The translations under genes were made by a program, and so were the position numbers. This document shows, piece by piece, positions 45,721 through 55,847 of a stretch of DNA of 64,000 nucleotides. How positions within the stretch are numbered: position 1 is the first letter of the stretch; the number at the start of each line of letters is the position of its first letter. The stretch is from NCBI GenBank assembly GCA_014529385.2, contig CM043948.1:22131951-22195950 (forward strand), given 5' to 3'. Below the pieces are notes generated by a model that was not told the DNA's origin, searched no databases, and was given only the letters and a program-made list of their open reading frames with translations. The stretch is from Adiantum capillus-veneris (taxonomy: Eukaryota; Streptophyta; Polypodiopsida; Polypodiales; Pteridaceae).

Positions 45721-46715
45721 ATGGCTGACAACAACACAAATGTGTTCAAGATGTTTGCTACTGCTGAGGACAGATTGGATAGGGACAATTACCCTATGTG
45801 GGCTTATATGATGCAACATGTTCTTGTGTCAAAGGGCATTTGAAACATTGTGCAGGGCATTGATGTACGTCCTAGTTTTGAGGATACAGGTGATGTTGAG
45901 GATGTTGCAGGTCTTGCTGCAAGGATTATTGTTGTTAGAGTTGTTTTGACTACAGCAAAACAAGATCGTTTGGGATGTAAAGGATGCATAGGCTCATGTG
46001 TTGATTGCATTGTCAGTGAAGTGCACCATTACTCCTCACATTAGTTCAGCAAAATCTACAAAACAGGCTTGGGATATTCTGGCTGGTCTTTGTGCAAGCC
46101 GCAATGAGGCAAAAATTGCATTGCTACGTAAAGAGCTGGAGTCGAAGATTATGCATGAGGAACATGATATGGACACTTTCCTTGCTGGTGTCAAGGATAT
46201 CAATGAGCAACTTATTTCTACAGGTGAATTCATTCAGACAATTCCCTTCTGCAAATTGTTCTTGATGCCTTTCCAACACTTACCAGACTTCTGCTAGTAC
46301 TTGGAGACTCATGACCTAAGGAAATCCTGAAGTTGTCAAGTTTGATGCATTATGCACATTGCTGTTGCAAGAGTCACTTTCCAGAAAAAACAAGACTAGA
46401 CAGCGTGCAGTTGAACAGGCTTTTATTGCTTCTCAAAGAAAGGGTGGTAACAGCAATGCAGCCACTTCTTATGGTTCTTTCGCAAGTGGAAAATCACTTG
46501 TTCCTAATGATCCTGCTAGAAAAAATTCTTTTGGAAATTTTAGTGATAAAGCAAAAAGAAGATGCATTGCCATTATTGTCAAGCTAATGATTACGTGATC
46601 AAGCAGTGTCCTAAGTTGAAGGCCAAAGAGGCTAAGAAGAAAGAGGGTGGCTCCACTACAAATGCTGGTTCCATTACAAATGCATCCAATGTTGAGTCTT
46701 CTATGAAAGGAGACT
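45721..46715 (+). pseudogene. Copia A gag (UBN2-type) with zinc knuckle
   Basis: MADNNTNVFKMFATAEDRLD, then DNYPMWAYMMQHVL, is a typical copia gag start. After a stop and a frameshift, LIALSVKCTITPHISSAKST, KQAWDILAGLCASRNEAKIA and MDTFLAGVKDINEQLISTGE are the gag core. The knuckle at about 46565 reads CHYCQANDYVIKQC, with Tyr where the His of CX2CX4HX4C should be. Several frames are used. Confidence 0.85.
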
Positions 46716-47060
46716 GTGATGCTGATGTTGATGCAGAATAGGATTTTAGTGCAGAGTGCACTTACAATCATGTTTTCCATGATGCATGTATGTCAGTTGC
46801 TGCAGATTCACATGTGTGGTATTTTGACAGTGGTGCTACAAAGCACATTACCTCACATCATGAATTGTTCACCTCTCTTGAGTCTGTGCTCATGGGAATT
46901 CAGTCACTTGTGCCAACAATGCCTCTTATCCGGTTCAGGAAGTTGGAAAGATTGTGCTTACTGCTGCAAATGGCAGTTCTTTCAGACTTGTTGATGCACT
47001 TTATGTACCTGGGATCCAGAAGAACTATCCCCAGCCTTAGTCCCAAGACCTCAAACACCT
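46716..47060 (+). pseudogene. Copia A protease start
   Basis: HVWYFDSGATKHITSHHELF carries an intact D-S-G-A active site in the copia context (W-x-x-D-S-G-A-x-x-H). The downstream half is frameshifted and the copy ends before integrase. Confidence 0.82.
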
Positions 47061-47982
47061 TCAAAGGTAGAGAGAGCTAGCGGGGAATGAGGGTATGGAA
47101 GAGGAAGAAGAAACATTCATAGGAGAAAGAAATAGCTCCTCAATTATCATCACTCTTCTTGCTAGCATACATAGTAGCATAGTAATGAAGATGGAGAAGA
47201 TGGAAAGCTTAAGCATTGAAGCATAGCTCTTGGTTGGATTTGCATTCCATGGCCAAGAGTGTTGGTGTAGGCTCTCAACTTCCCTACTAGCTTGGATAAG
47301 GAGATGGAGCTCTTGCACTTTGCACTTCACACAATGAGAGAGAGAGAGAGAGAGAGAGAGAGTGTGTGTGTGTGTGTGTGTGTGGGAGAGTATACCCCCC
47401 AAGCTAGCCCCCTCTCTTCTAGCACTCTCTAGCATTCGATTGGACCTCCTCAAGCTTGGCCAATCACATGCTTAGTGAATATGAAGCAACAAGGGTAGCC
47501 CTGGGACAAGTGTAGCCCTTTCCCCTTTGAGAGAGGACTTGATAAGTGCAAAAACAATTAATTATATCAACTAAGTTATCATTGGACCCGTTGGGAGGCT
47601 AACCAATAGGCTTTAAGCACACTATGAGGGCAACATGAAGAGGAGGTTGACAAGTGTCCCTTCTGCTTTCTTGTACTAATGATGCCTTGTGTAAGGGTTT
47701 ATGTGTTCTCTCTCTAGACCCTACAATGAGGGCTTACCCCCCCTTGTGTAGGGATATGCATTGAGTTTTGAGTACCTTACCTCCTCAAGCACCTTAGTCA
47801 CTAAGCATCTCAAGCACCTTAGTCAAGAAGCCCGACAAGCACCTCAAGCACCTAGTTAGTGTAAGGACATGGGTCCTATGGGCAAGGCCACCGGCATGGC
47901 CGGACAGTGTGTACGCTAGGGGGAGGCTATAAAATAGCACGGTTGGGGTGAGACTAGCACATGCATTACCACCGCCCTTTTG
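47061..47982. other. Unassigned, with GA/GT microsatellite
   Basis: GA and GT tracts lie at about 47335-47383. Near 47800-47850 the phrase caagcaccttagtca repeats. A TATA-like ggctataaaatagc lies near 47926. The region may include flanks of the small LTR element. Confidence 0.45.
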
Positions 47983-48124
47983 TGAAAGGGCAAGGGAACT
48001 GAACATGCTCATCACCACCCAGCCGTTCCCTATATAGGCCCTTAGCCTTCTAAATATAGGGACCCTCTTGACTGCATGTCCGTCCTGGCCCTTGTCCGTG
48101 CCTGGTCCTACCCTTGGCATGACA
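47983..48124 (-). repeat. 3' LTR of the small element
   Basis: Minus strand TGTCATGCC...; pairs with 49459-49600. It contains ccctatataggccc, TATA-like. Confidence 0.8.
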
Positions 48125-48127
48125 TTA

Positions 48128-48144
48128 CCCCCCCCCCCCCCCTT
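48128..48144 (-). promoter_or_regulatory. Polypurine tract (poly-G on minus)
   Basis: 17 C on the plus strand, three bases from the LTR start. gcgttttcgtcctcgaaaac next to it is the reverse of the gaggacgaaaac phrase common just before gypsy 3' LTRs. Confidence 0.65.
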
Positions 48145-49445
48145 TGGAGAAGCGTTTTCGTCCTCGAAAACAAGAGTGATGATACACTAATGTTTTCCAT
48201 AGTGCCATCCTTCATGGATCCAACTGTTTGGTTGACCGGAACACGGTTCAATAAGAGGTTCAATGAAACCAAGAGTAACATCTTGATTTTTCACATTGTT
48301 GTCCATTTGCAACCGTCTTGTGTTGCCGATTCCTATCCAATCATAGTGTGTAGACTCCATTTAGAATACACATGAGTATGCAAAACGAGTTATCACATAG
48401 TCATGTACCCTAAAGAGTACCTCTTTTCACTTTCCATGAAAGTAACTTGCTAACATAATTCATCAGCTAAGTTTAAGTCCTTGACTTGTTTTCCAATTGC
48501 AGCAGTAAACAGCTCCACCATAACTAGTGTTCAAGGTTAAGAACTTGATTTATACATAAAGAGACTACACCTAGTCGCAAACATGCTTTAACTTATGGTA
48601 AGCAAACTCCAAGTAGAGCAATAAATGCTTACTGATTGGATCGCCTGGTGCTAATGTACGCACTTTGCATATCCTTCAGTACAAGATTACACTTTGTAAT
48701 CTGCCTATCCCCTTGGATAACTGACAGTACTGAGGTGTGTTTTCCCTCACGGTTTACAGACAGTCTTCCCAGATGACTGGTAAATGGGAATCACAATATC
48801 GTGTAACCACCCAGCCATGCCCCTAGGGTTGTCCCTTGGGCAACCTTGCTCGCTCCTTCTATCGGTTTTGGGAAGTTCTCTCCATGGGATGGGCCCCTAG
48901 GGTTGCCCCTTGGGCAACCTTGGGCGCCCAGTTAATCAAGGTATGAAATAAAAAGGCCTACACAAGGCTATGGCGGGCTGCCGACCTACGCAAGCAAAGA
49001 AAAGGGCACACAGGCCGTTGAAGTAGCCCTAGCGTCGATCTGCAGAGTCAAAAATGGAGCTACAAGCCCGCGCGCTCCCAACGGGCCTTATTGCACGCTA
49101 TTTGATGGCGAGTGAGCATCGACTCTGTGCATGCCTTAGCGGAGTTTCTTGCGCGTTCCAAATCCGACAAGGACTCGTCAACAGCTGTAGAGCATGGAGA
49201 TCGCGAGCGAGGAAAAAAACAAACTCCATGCCGTGCTTTACTTCTCCCTTCTGCCATGGCTTTGCATGCCGCCATAGCCAGGCTCCCCCCATTTCCTTGC
49301 TCAAGGAGAAAGTGAGAGCGAACTCCATGATTTCTTTTTTGAGAAATATCGAGAGAGAGAGAGAATGAGACCTTTTCTACAGGGAGAGAGAGATCCATGC
49401 CTTTTCTTCCGCCATGGCTCCACCCTTCTTCTTCCTCTCCACCTT
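48145..49445 (-). other. Interior of the small LTR element
   Basis: No domain recognised. Two copies of a perfect short hairpin-like sequence (ggttgtcccttgggcaacc at about 48836 and ggttgccccttgggcaacc at about 48902) lie 66 bp apart. Just after the primer-binding site, on the minus strand, an ATG starts MAEEKAWISLSL and stops soon after. Confidence 0.5.
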
Positions 49446-49457
49446 GCTCTGATACCA
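49446..49457 (-). promoter_or_regulatory. Primer-binding site of the small element (minus)
   Basis: gctctgatacca is the reverse complement of tggtatcagagc, one base from the LTR end. Confidence 0.85.
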
Positions 49458-49458
49458 G

Positions 49459-49600
49459 TGGAAGGGCAAGTGAACATAACATGCTCATCACCACCCAGCC
49501 ATGCCCTATATAGGCCCTTGGCCTTCTAAATATAGGGACCCCCTTGATTGCATGTTCGTCCTGGCCCTTGGTCGTGCCTGGTCCTACCCTTGGCATGACA
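49459..49600 (-). repeat. 5' LTR of the small element, flanked on both sides by primer-binding sites
   Basis: Copy of 47983-48124. It is bracketed by a 15-bp perfect inverted repeat that contains primer-binding sites in opposite orientation: gctctgataccagtg (49446-49460) and cactggtatcagagc (49604-49618). Confidence 0.8.
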
Positions 49601-49606
49601 TTTCAC

Positions 49607-49618
49607 TGGTATCAGAGC
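49607..49618 (+). promoter_or_regulatory. Primer-binding site, plus strand, of element 4
   Basis: tggtatcagagc lies one base after atttca, a possible plus-strand LTR end. Gag of element 4 follows at 50390. Confidence 0.8.
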
Positions 49619-50389
49619 TATTTTTGGGAGGAGGCGAAAAGCGGATTTCATATGCATGCGACGCTCTGCTTCTCTCCCACGTTCCGCAGACAGCGACATC
49701 TCCCCTATGCAACAAAAGAAGACAGGCATATTTTCATGTGCGCAGCACGCAGACAGACAGCGACAACCGACCGCCCCATCTACAACGAGCGACCAAGGTG
49801 GACGACCAAGGCAAATTTGATCGGCAACTCGACGACACCAAGGCTCCGAAGTCTTCCGTTGGCGTCGTCGGCTGTGCGCATAGAAAGGCCCGCTTAACCC
49901 TTGCATGATGGAGGGTTGAACCCACCCCATGAGGATAAGAGGCCAACACTTTACGATCAAGCTATTGACCCTTGTTGTGTATAACCTAGAAAGATAGCCT
50001 ACTTGTATTGAAAGGAAAACTAGAAGGAAAGGGAAAGCTTCAAACTTCAAGGAAGTAGCTTCACCCTTCCTTTTCACTTCATGGAGGATTCCTTTTCACT
50101 TCTTGGAGGAAGGCAAGTTTTCCTCAAAAAATTCTTTTTTCCTCAAGGAGGTAGCTTCAAAGTGAACAAAAGACTTCACAAAAACGACAAGCTTTTGTGA
50201 AGAATCAACAAAGGTGTTCTTACAACAATGACAAGTGAAGCACTCAAATTCCTGCAAGGTGAGGTTCGCATGCAATGCAAATCGCGGAGCATACAAAACA
50301 CAAAGATTTCAATTTCACAAGATACAAGTTGTCTTTCGTTTTCTCTTTTTTCATTAGTGTGTGTTTACCATGGCCAACGAGGATATCCC
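49619..50389 (+). other. Leader of element 4
   Basis: No domain. Repeated phrases such as cctttt(c)cacttc(a/t)tggagg (about 50069 and 50093) occur in the second half. Confidence 0.5.
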
Positions 50390-51356
50390 ACCTACACACA
50401 CGTTTGATTTTGAGCACGTAGATCAAAATCAGGGCACCACGCGTGCGACTGACAATAATATGCATGATGACGATGATCTAGGAGATCATGACCTTGTAGA
50501 TATGGCTACTTTCAAGACTTTGGAACATCACCAAAGCGTACTTGAAAGCAACCTCTCTGCACTCAATGCAAATGTTACCAATCTTACGGAGTTACTTGTG
50601 AAATTTATAAATTTACAGACGAGTCAAGGAGCCACAAGTGGAACGGTTCAAGGGAACCAAGCTTACACGACTCAAGGAGTCCAAGAGACAAGTGTTACAG
50701 AAGATACAGAAGGTAGAAATGCATTACTTAAGAATATCACAATTCTTGAGTTTCACAGGGAAGAGAGTGATCGCAACAAGGATGCGGTCAATATGTTCTT
50801 ACACAAATGGAGTGATATTCATAGATTGAGACACACCCCGGATATAATGATGGCTGTGGAAACAAGTCTATCTCTTAAAGGCAAGGCCTATAAGTGGTGG
50901 ATGACATTTTCAATAGATGCCCGTCGTCCATCTTGGGTTGCATTTCAAGCTTCTTTCTCCAAAGAGTTTTTGGACTCCAATGAAGAAGTTAAGAGCTGGT
51001 TAGCATGGGATGCATGCCGCATGTCTGGCCTCTCTCTCACACAGTACCTTTTGAAGTACCGGGAAATCATATTAAAACTAGAAGGTCTAGATGAATTCCA
51101 AAAGATACGGGGTTTTAATAGGGGTCTTGACAAAGACTATCGTCTTCATGTCAAGACCCAACATCCAAAAACTTTGGAAGAAGCCATCAGTCATGCCCAA
51201 AGATATGATGATGACCAAGAGAGGAAAGGAAATGTTTCCTACACTAAGACTAATTTTGCTAAGAGCCAATGGCGAGGTAGATCTCCCACACATTCCAAGA
51301 GGAATAAGAGACAATCTACCTCACCACGTCCACAAGAGGCTAAGAAGCCTAAGTAA
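50361..51356 (+). CDS. Element 4 gag, N-terminal and core
   Basis: 331-codon open frame; the first likely start is the ATG at 50370 (MANEDIPPTH). An acidic N-terminus is followed by a helical part (ESNLSALNANVTNLTELLVK), then the gag core: LEFHREESDRNKDAVNMFLH, LKGKAYKWWMTFSIDARRPS, WVAFQASFSKEFL, SGLSLTQYLLKYREIILKLE, IRGFNRGLDKDYRLHV. The C-terminus is basic (SQWRGRSPTHSKRNKRQS). The W-W motif and F-x-x-E/K-F motif fit retrotransposon gag. The frame is intact to the stop; the knuckle is in another frame downstream. Confidence 0.88.
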   Translation: MFTMANEDIPPTHTFDFEHVDQNQGTTRATDNNMHDDDDLGDHDLVDMATFKTLEHHQSVLESNLSALNANVTNLTELLVKFINLQTSQGATSGTVQGNQAYTTQGVQETSVTEDTEGRNALLKNITILEFHREESDRNKDAVNMFLHKWSDIHRLRHTPDIMMAVETSLSLKGKAYKWWMTFSIDARRPSWVAFQASFSKEFLDSNEEVKSWLAWDACRMSGLSLTQYLLKYREIILKLEGLDEFQKIRGFNRGLDKDYRLHVKTQHPKTLEEAISHAQRYDDDQERKGNVSYTKTNFAKSQWRGRSPTHSKRNKRQSTSPRPQEAKKPK

Positions 51357-52124
51357 TCACGAGATACTCCACGTGGGTCTCTCAGCATTGTTGATTTTGA
51401 GCGTGTAAAGAAACACAATTTGTGTTTTAAATGTCTTTTGGACCAACATAACAATAAAGATTGTCCTCTTTTGCAAGGCAAAGAAAAGGCCATGCACACG
51501 GTGCAACGCCTCACATTAGATTCATCTCCTAAATATTGTGTTGTAGAGGTTCTTCATGTGGAAGAAAAGCACAAGTGTTGTGTGCCTGCTTCAATGTGGC
51601 AGCCCACCTTTGGCCCCCATGATTTGATTCACATGCATGGCACTATTAACAGACAACATGTTCGTATGTTAGTGGATGATGGTGCAACTTATAACTTCTT
51701 GAACTATAAGCTAGTCAAGGAATTGAAGCTTACACAGAATCCCTACGCTCACAAGTATGTGGTGGAGCAGATGTCTGGGAATGATGAAGAAGTATGGGAC
51801 ACGGTAGTTCAAGGGGTTGAGCTTATTGTTCAAGATCATACGATGACCCTTGACTTCCAAGTTATGAACATGGACCGTGTTGATGTAGTTTTAGGACTGG
51901 AGTGGCTGCATGGTTTAGGAAACACATTGCACACTAGTTATGAACACAACTCGTCCTTTATGGCCAATGGTAGACATGTGCTTTTGCTTGGTGAGAAAAA
52001 TATACCATCTGCACCTCTTATATTTACAGCCGAGCTTTCTATTTTGCAAAAATCTGATTTAATAGATGGTCTTTTTGTGTTACGGCTTATCTCCAAGTCT
52101 TGTGAATTCTCAAGAGCAAAGTGA
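51357..52124 (+). pseudogene. Element 4 zinc knuckle and protease
   Basis: Open frame 51420-52124 starts with the knuckle CFKCLLDQHNNKDC (CX2CX4HX4C). The protease has HVRMLVDDGATYNFLNYKLV: the active site reads D-D-G in place of the D-S/T-G of this family. Then VVLGLEWLHGLGNTLHTSYE carries the L-G-x-x-W-L closing motif. The substitution makes a catalytic role doubtful. Confidence 0.85.
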
Positions 52125-52528
52125 GGTGAATTCTAGTAATGGTATGCAAAGTGTAATGAATTCTAATGGTATGCAAAGTGCAATGAATTCTACTGATAAA
52201 CAAAGTGTTAACAAATCTAACGAGCAAAGTTCTCTCAATTTTAATTATATAGAGCAACGTGCAACTGTTGTAAAACAAACATTACAGGAATTACAAGATT
52301 CTCCATCCCAGTGCAACTCTAGTTTACTTTCTCCTTTTGCATGACAAAAGTTGACTCACTTACTCACTGAGTATGGTGATGTGTTCTCAACTGATTTACC
52401 ATCAGGTTTACCCACTACACGTGATGTGCAGCATGGCATAGATGTCTTGCCAGGCACTAAAACGGTGAGTAAACCACCTTATCGTATGAGTGCTAAAGAG
52501 TCCAAGGAGGTTGATGTTGAGATAGGCA
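52125..52528 (+). pseudogene. Element 4 start of RT
   Basis: LLTEYGDVFSTDLPSGLPTT, then VQHGIDVLPGTKTVSKPPYR and MSAKESKEVDVEIG. The L-P-P-x-R ... H-x-I-d-l-x-P-G ... P-x-Y-R-M-S pattern begins a gypsy RT. It breaks off at the LTR junction. A small repeat (caaagtg.aatgaattct, about 52145-52195) lies upstream. Confidence 0.8.
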
Positions 52529-52840
52529 TGTCCTTCTTGCTCCGACTGTGGGAAACACCTCTACATGTGCATACTATTTGCTATTGGCATTTGTCCTATA
52601 AGTTGTAAGCTTCTAAGAAGGGTCACATGGAGAGTTATCAGCTGGATAGCCACTCCAGCTTTGTGCATAAATAAAGCCCAACACTATGATGTACATTACA
52701 CTATGCTAAAAGTATTTCTAGCATTTTTTGTGTATTGAGTCCACCTTTACTAAAGCGTGTGTACTTCTCTCTCTCATTGTCTAAGCTGTGGCTGCCTTCA
52801 TCTTCAAGCCACCTTGAGCCCATTGCTTCCAAACCCAACA
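52529..52840 (+). repeat. LTR of a copia-type element, about 312 bp
   Basis: It ends in aaacccaaca, followed by ac and a Met-tRNA primer-binding site. The start at TGTCCTTCTTGC is the best TG near the point where gypsy coding stops. Confidence 0.55.
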
Positions 52841-52842
52841 AC

Positions 52843-52854
52843 TGGTATCAGAGC
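52843..52854 (+). promoter_or_regulatory. Primer-binding site
   Basis: tggtatcagagc, two bases after the LTR end. Confidence 0.85.
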
Positions 52855-53279
52855 CAGTGAGCATCACAACAAGCTTAGAAATCCTATTAGCATCACATAG
52901 AAGCCCAATTTGCTGATTTTCAAGTGCATTAATCACTGATCAGAAGGTGATAAAGAAGCCCAAATCATCCCCTTAATCGAAGAAAATTGAGAGCATGGCT
53001 TGAAGTTGCTTCGATCCGAGTTTGAGAATGTTTTTCCCTCACTAAGGTTCTCTCTTCTGCAACTTTGGATCATGCAACGCTGAAAACTTCAGCTTATCAC
53101 CTCATTCAACGGCTTTGGCTTCGCTTCGGAATCTCTTCCCGCTCTTGGAGATTCGTCAATCAGCCCCTTCAGATATAGTCGCAGCTCAAAAACGATCCCT
53201 CTTGCAATAGCTCATCGCGGAATGGCTTCAATATCAGTGTGTGCTCCTTGCCGCACTGTCGAAGCAAGGGACTTGCCTA
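52855..53279 (+). other. Leader of the copia-type element, then truncated
   Basis: No coding domain before the next LTR. Confidence 0.4.
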
Positions 53280-53829
53280 ACACTGTGTGCGAGCCACAGA
53301 TGGCTCCAAGCACACAACTAGCTTAACTAGTAAGCTCAAAAGAGGGCAATGGTGTGTCACTCACCGCTCTATGCTCCTGCCGTGGAGGATTCCTCGCCGC
53401 GAAGAAGAAGGAGATGCCGCTACATCGTGCTTAACCCCTTCACCGCCGTCGTGCCGCCGCAATGCTCGATCACACACACACACACACTCTCTCAAGTACA
53501 CACACACACTAGTACACAAGGAGATGGAGAAGGAGATGGAGCAAGAGCACTCTTCTTGCATTGCACAAATGAGAGAATGAGTGAATTTTAGGTTTAGTTG
53601 GCTTTTATATGAGCTCACCCCATTCACACTTGGGTGCCCATGCTTAGCCAACTAATCCCTTGAATTCCCAGTTAGAGTGCGCCTCTCATCGGCAATCACT
53701 CTTACCCTTTTCCTATTGGACCGACAAGCCCGGTACCTGACTCTACCAAATAAATAATACAATGTCCACCGTAGGTTACAACGTCCGTCTCGTAGGTGAT
53801 AGGGTGTCCGTGAGCCGTGAGGGTTAACA
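53280..53829 (-). repeat. Minus-strand LTR with TATA box
   Basis: On the minus strand it starts TGTTAACCCTCACGG at 53829, directly after a polypurine tract. It has a TATA-like catataaaagcc at about 53603-53614 and CA/GT repeats near 53471-53512. The lower limit is uncertain. Another leader or a truncated copy may be included. Confidence 0.55.
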
Positions 53830-53830
53830 T

Positions 53831-53845
53831 GCCCCCCTTCCTGAT
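53831..53845 (-). promoter_or_regulatory. Polypurine tract (minus)
   Basis: aggaaggggggcat on the minus strand, preceded by ttccgaggacggaatct. It closely resembles the polypurine tract at 55827-55841. Confidence 0.65.
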
Positions 53846-55177
53846 GTAGATTCCGTCCTCGGAAGCTATTGAGTTGAAGCTCGTTGGTCGAGGTGGAAGA
53901 GCATTTGAGATGAATGTCCTTAGCCTTCATTAGTCACTGCAAAATCAAACAACATTGCACAGTAATTGCATTCTCATAAGCGATTAAAAATCATATGCAA
54001 TTTTAGGCAGACAATTGATTGGTAACAGAATTTTAAACAATTTGTCAGCAATAAGCATTAAATTGCAATGTAATCAAATGCATAAACAGATGTAAAGGTA
54101 AAAAATTAAACAAGTCTGGGGTCGCTAATTTAACGGTCGAAAGGCACTAGAGATCGACTATTAATACCATGGGTAAGCTTCTTAATTTTCTTTGGTTAAT
54201 TAAGTTGTTTAATCGTGAGAGCCAAGTATTTCATGTTCGAGGGCTGACTTGAGGCTATACCTAGAGGACCTTGTAGTTAAGCTACAATAAAAGGAATTTC
54301 TCATGAAATCATCGCCTGACTGATTACCTTTGCTTTGACCCCCCAAAGTCTTTTCACAGTGATTCAATTTTGATGTGTGTGCTTATTTTGTATGCCTTGG
54401 GTTTTTTGCTTTTCAAGGAAAAGCGCCCACACTGGGAAGCTCTAGAGCTCTAGTACCACAGGCGATACATGTGAGTGGAGTACCAATTTAAGCAGGGATT
54501 TCTCTTCTAGCTTAAAATTTTACATTGTGGCACTTTGATATTTTTTTGTTTTGTTTGTTTTCATCATTTTAATTTTGTAGCTTTGGGGGGTCATATAACT
54601 CTGATACACCTCCCTAGGCTCATCACACTAGTAAACTCCCTTTATAATACTTAAGCTAAAGGTCAATAGGGTCAAGCCCACTAGAAAGCCCTAGTACATT
54701 TCACACAATGCTGCCATTGCTTATTAGGAAGGCATTCCCCATGGTATTAAGAGAAGATTTCTAACACCTAGCTTGGTCAAACTAGCTTAGTCGGACTTCT
54801 TGATTTTTAAACCTAGACAAGTGATTATGACAAAAAATTACATTGAATTAAATGTTTGATACTAAGCAAATGCGGTGAATATTAGGCTACCAATCACAAT
54901 TAAAGCAGACAAACATGGATGAAAAATAGATAGTGGCAATGTTAATGGACAAAAAACACCTGTTTGTGTTGATGGTCGCGCTTGATCTGAAGTGTGAACG
55001 AGAGAAAGGTTCCATGAAGGTCCAAATCCTATCAATAGCAACACGCTCCTTTACACACTAGGAAACAAAAGAAATAGCTCCAGGAGGCACATTAGTGGGA
55101 AAAGGTACCAACACTTATTGAACACAACAAAAAACATAAGGAACCCTAACCTAATTATTTGCACTCCCCCTAGAGAG
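53846..55177. other. Unassigned region
   Basis: AT-rich, with no coding frame worth naming. It may hold the far part of the LTR of element 3 or the interior of another element. Confidence 0.4.
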
Positions 55178-55636
55178 TCAAGGGAATAGGATATTGTAGA
55201 GGTTGGGGGGAAACCCTAAGGCTAAACCCCTATCCTCGCCGTCGAGATAAACAAAGTCATCATCCATGAGACCATATGTGCCATCCGTGTAGTCCTGTAA
55301 ATTTTCTTCTTCATCATAGGTGCCCATGTTTACTAAGAAGGTCACAAGACGCCTATAGTCATCTTGGTCAAAAGGGTAGGCTTGTACAATGGGAGAAACG
55401 CTCTCTACTAAGTATGGATCAGACGTGGTCAAGAGAGGTATCAGCCATTCTAACTCCTCAAAATTCCTCTCACATGCTAGCGTACCTATCAAATCCCATT
55501 CACATGCAAGCACTGAAAAGACCATGTGAAATATTTGTGAAAAGTAACGACGGTACCTCTCACCCAAGGCAGGAGTGGATGACTCTAGCGTACTAGCCAT
55601 ATATGTACACGCAAATAGATGATGGTTAGAGTGCAA
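55178..55636 (-). CDS. Unidentified ORF downstream of the element 3 LTR start
   Basis: 152 codons; a second ATG at 55600 gives MASTLESSTPALGER, a more likely start. The body reads FHMVFSVLACEWDLIGTLAC, LEWLIPLLTTSDPYLVESVS and LVTFLVNMGTYDEEENLQDY, ending acidic (DDDFVYLDGEDRG) with a short hydrophobic end. The frame is open and not low complexity. It lies about 190 bp past the start of the 3' LTR on the same strand, so it is either in a long LTR or in flanking DNA. I do not recognise it. Confidence 0.4.
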   Translation of the reverse strand: MHSNHHLFACTYMASTLESSTPALGERYRRYFSQIFHMVFSVLACEWDLIGTLACERNFEELEWLIPLLTTSDPYLVESVSPIVQAYPFDQDDYRRLVTFLVNMGTYDEEENLQDYTDGTYGLMDDDFVYLDGEDRGLALGFPPNLYNILFP

Positions 55637-55639
55637 ATA

Positions 55640-55826
55640 TTACAAGGGTCGTGTTCTTGTGCATAATTTGTTTTTATGATTTTGTGTTATGGCTCTTGCT
55701 CTTTTACTTTTTTATCTTGTTTTTGTGAGTATAAGGCTTTATATATACATTCCCTAAGATTGGAGATTAAGAGGTCACGGAGAAAGGTTGAGAGGGAAGC
55801 AAGTGAATAATGGATGTCCACAAACA
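55640..55826 (-). repeat. Start of the 3' LTR of element 3
   Basis: Minus strand TGTTTGTGGACATCC at 55826 after a polypurine tract. A TATA-like tatatataaagcc lies at 55735-55747. The end of the LTR could not be fixed. Confidence 0.6.
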
Positions 55827-55841
55827 CTCCCCCCTTCCTTG
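55827..55841 (-). promoter_or_regulatory. Polypurine tract of element 3
   Basis: aaggaaggggggag directly before TGTTTG. A near copy (caggaaggggggag) lies at about 56139-56153 on the same strand, 310 bp upstream, and could be a second priming site or an old duplicate. Confidence 0.75.
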
Positions 55842-55847
55842 GGTAGA

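Larger units (their letters stand above)
45132..47060 (+). mobile_element. Copia A: Ty1/copia copy, 5' half only
   Basis: It starts with a 227-bp LTR, primer-binding site, gag and protease start, and then breaks off near 47060. It inserted into element 2. Its LTR matches that of copia B with about a dozen differences, in opposite orientation. Confidence 0.85.
47983..49600 (-). mobile_element. Small minus-strand LTR element, 1.6 kb, 142-bp LTRs
   Basis: On the minus strand: 5' LTR 49600-49459, one base, primer-binding site (49457-49446), a 1.3-kb interior without domains, a poly-G polypurine-like run (plus-strand C-run 48128-48144), and 3' LTR 48124-47983. Both LTRs are 142 bp, start TGTCATGCC and end CA. 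Size and lack of coding suit a TRIM-like or deleted (LARD/SMART-type) element. No matching 5-bp duplication was found. Confidence 0.7.
49607..52528 (+). mobile_element. Element 4: Ty3/gypsy copy, 5' part
   Basis: Primer-binding site, leader, gag, zinc knuckle, protease and the first RT residues in order. It is cut at about 52528 by a copia-type LTR. Motifs differ from elements 1-3, so it is another gypsy lineage (Met-tRNA primer, VDxGATxNF-type protease). Confidence 0.82.

Noticed and set aside
48836-48925. Paired GGTTGCCC/GGGCAACC hairpins as a terminator or riboswitch
   Set aside because: Eukaryotic repeat DNA; more likely a short duplicated palindrome inside the small LTR element.
49060-50077. 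Long minus-strand frames (178 and 183 codons)
   Set aside because: They run through LTR and primer-binding sites of the small element and element 4 and show no domain.
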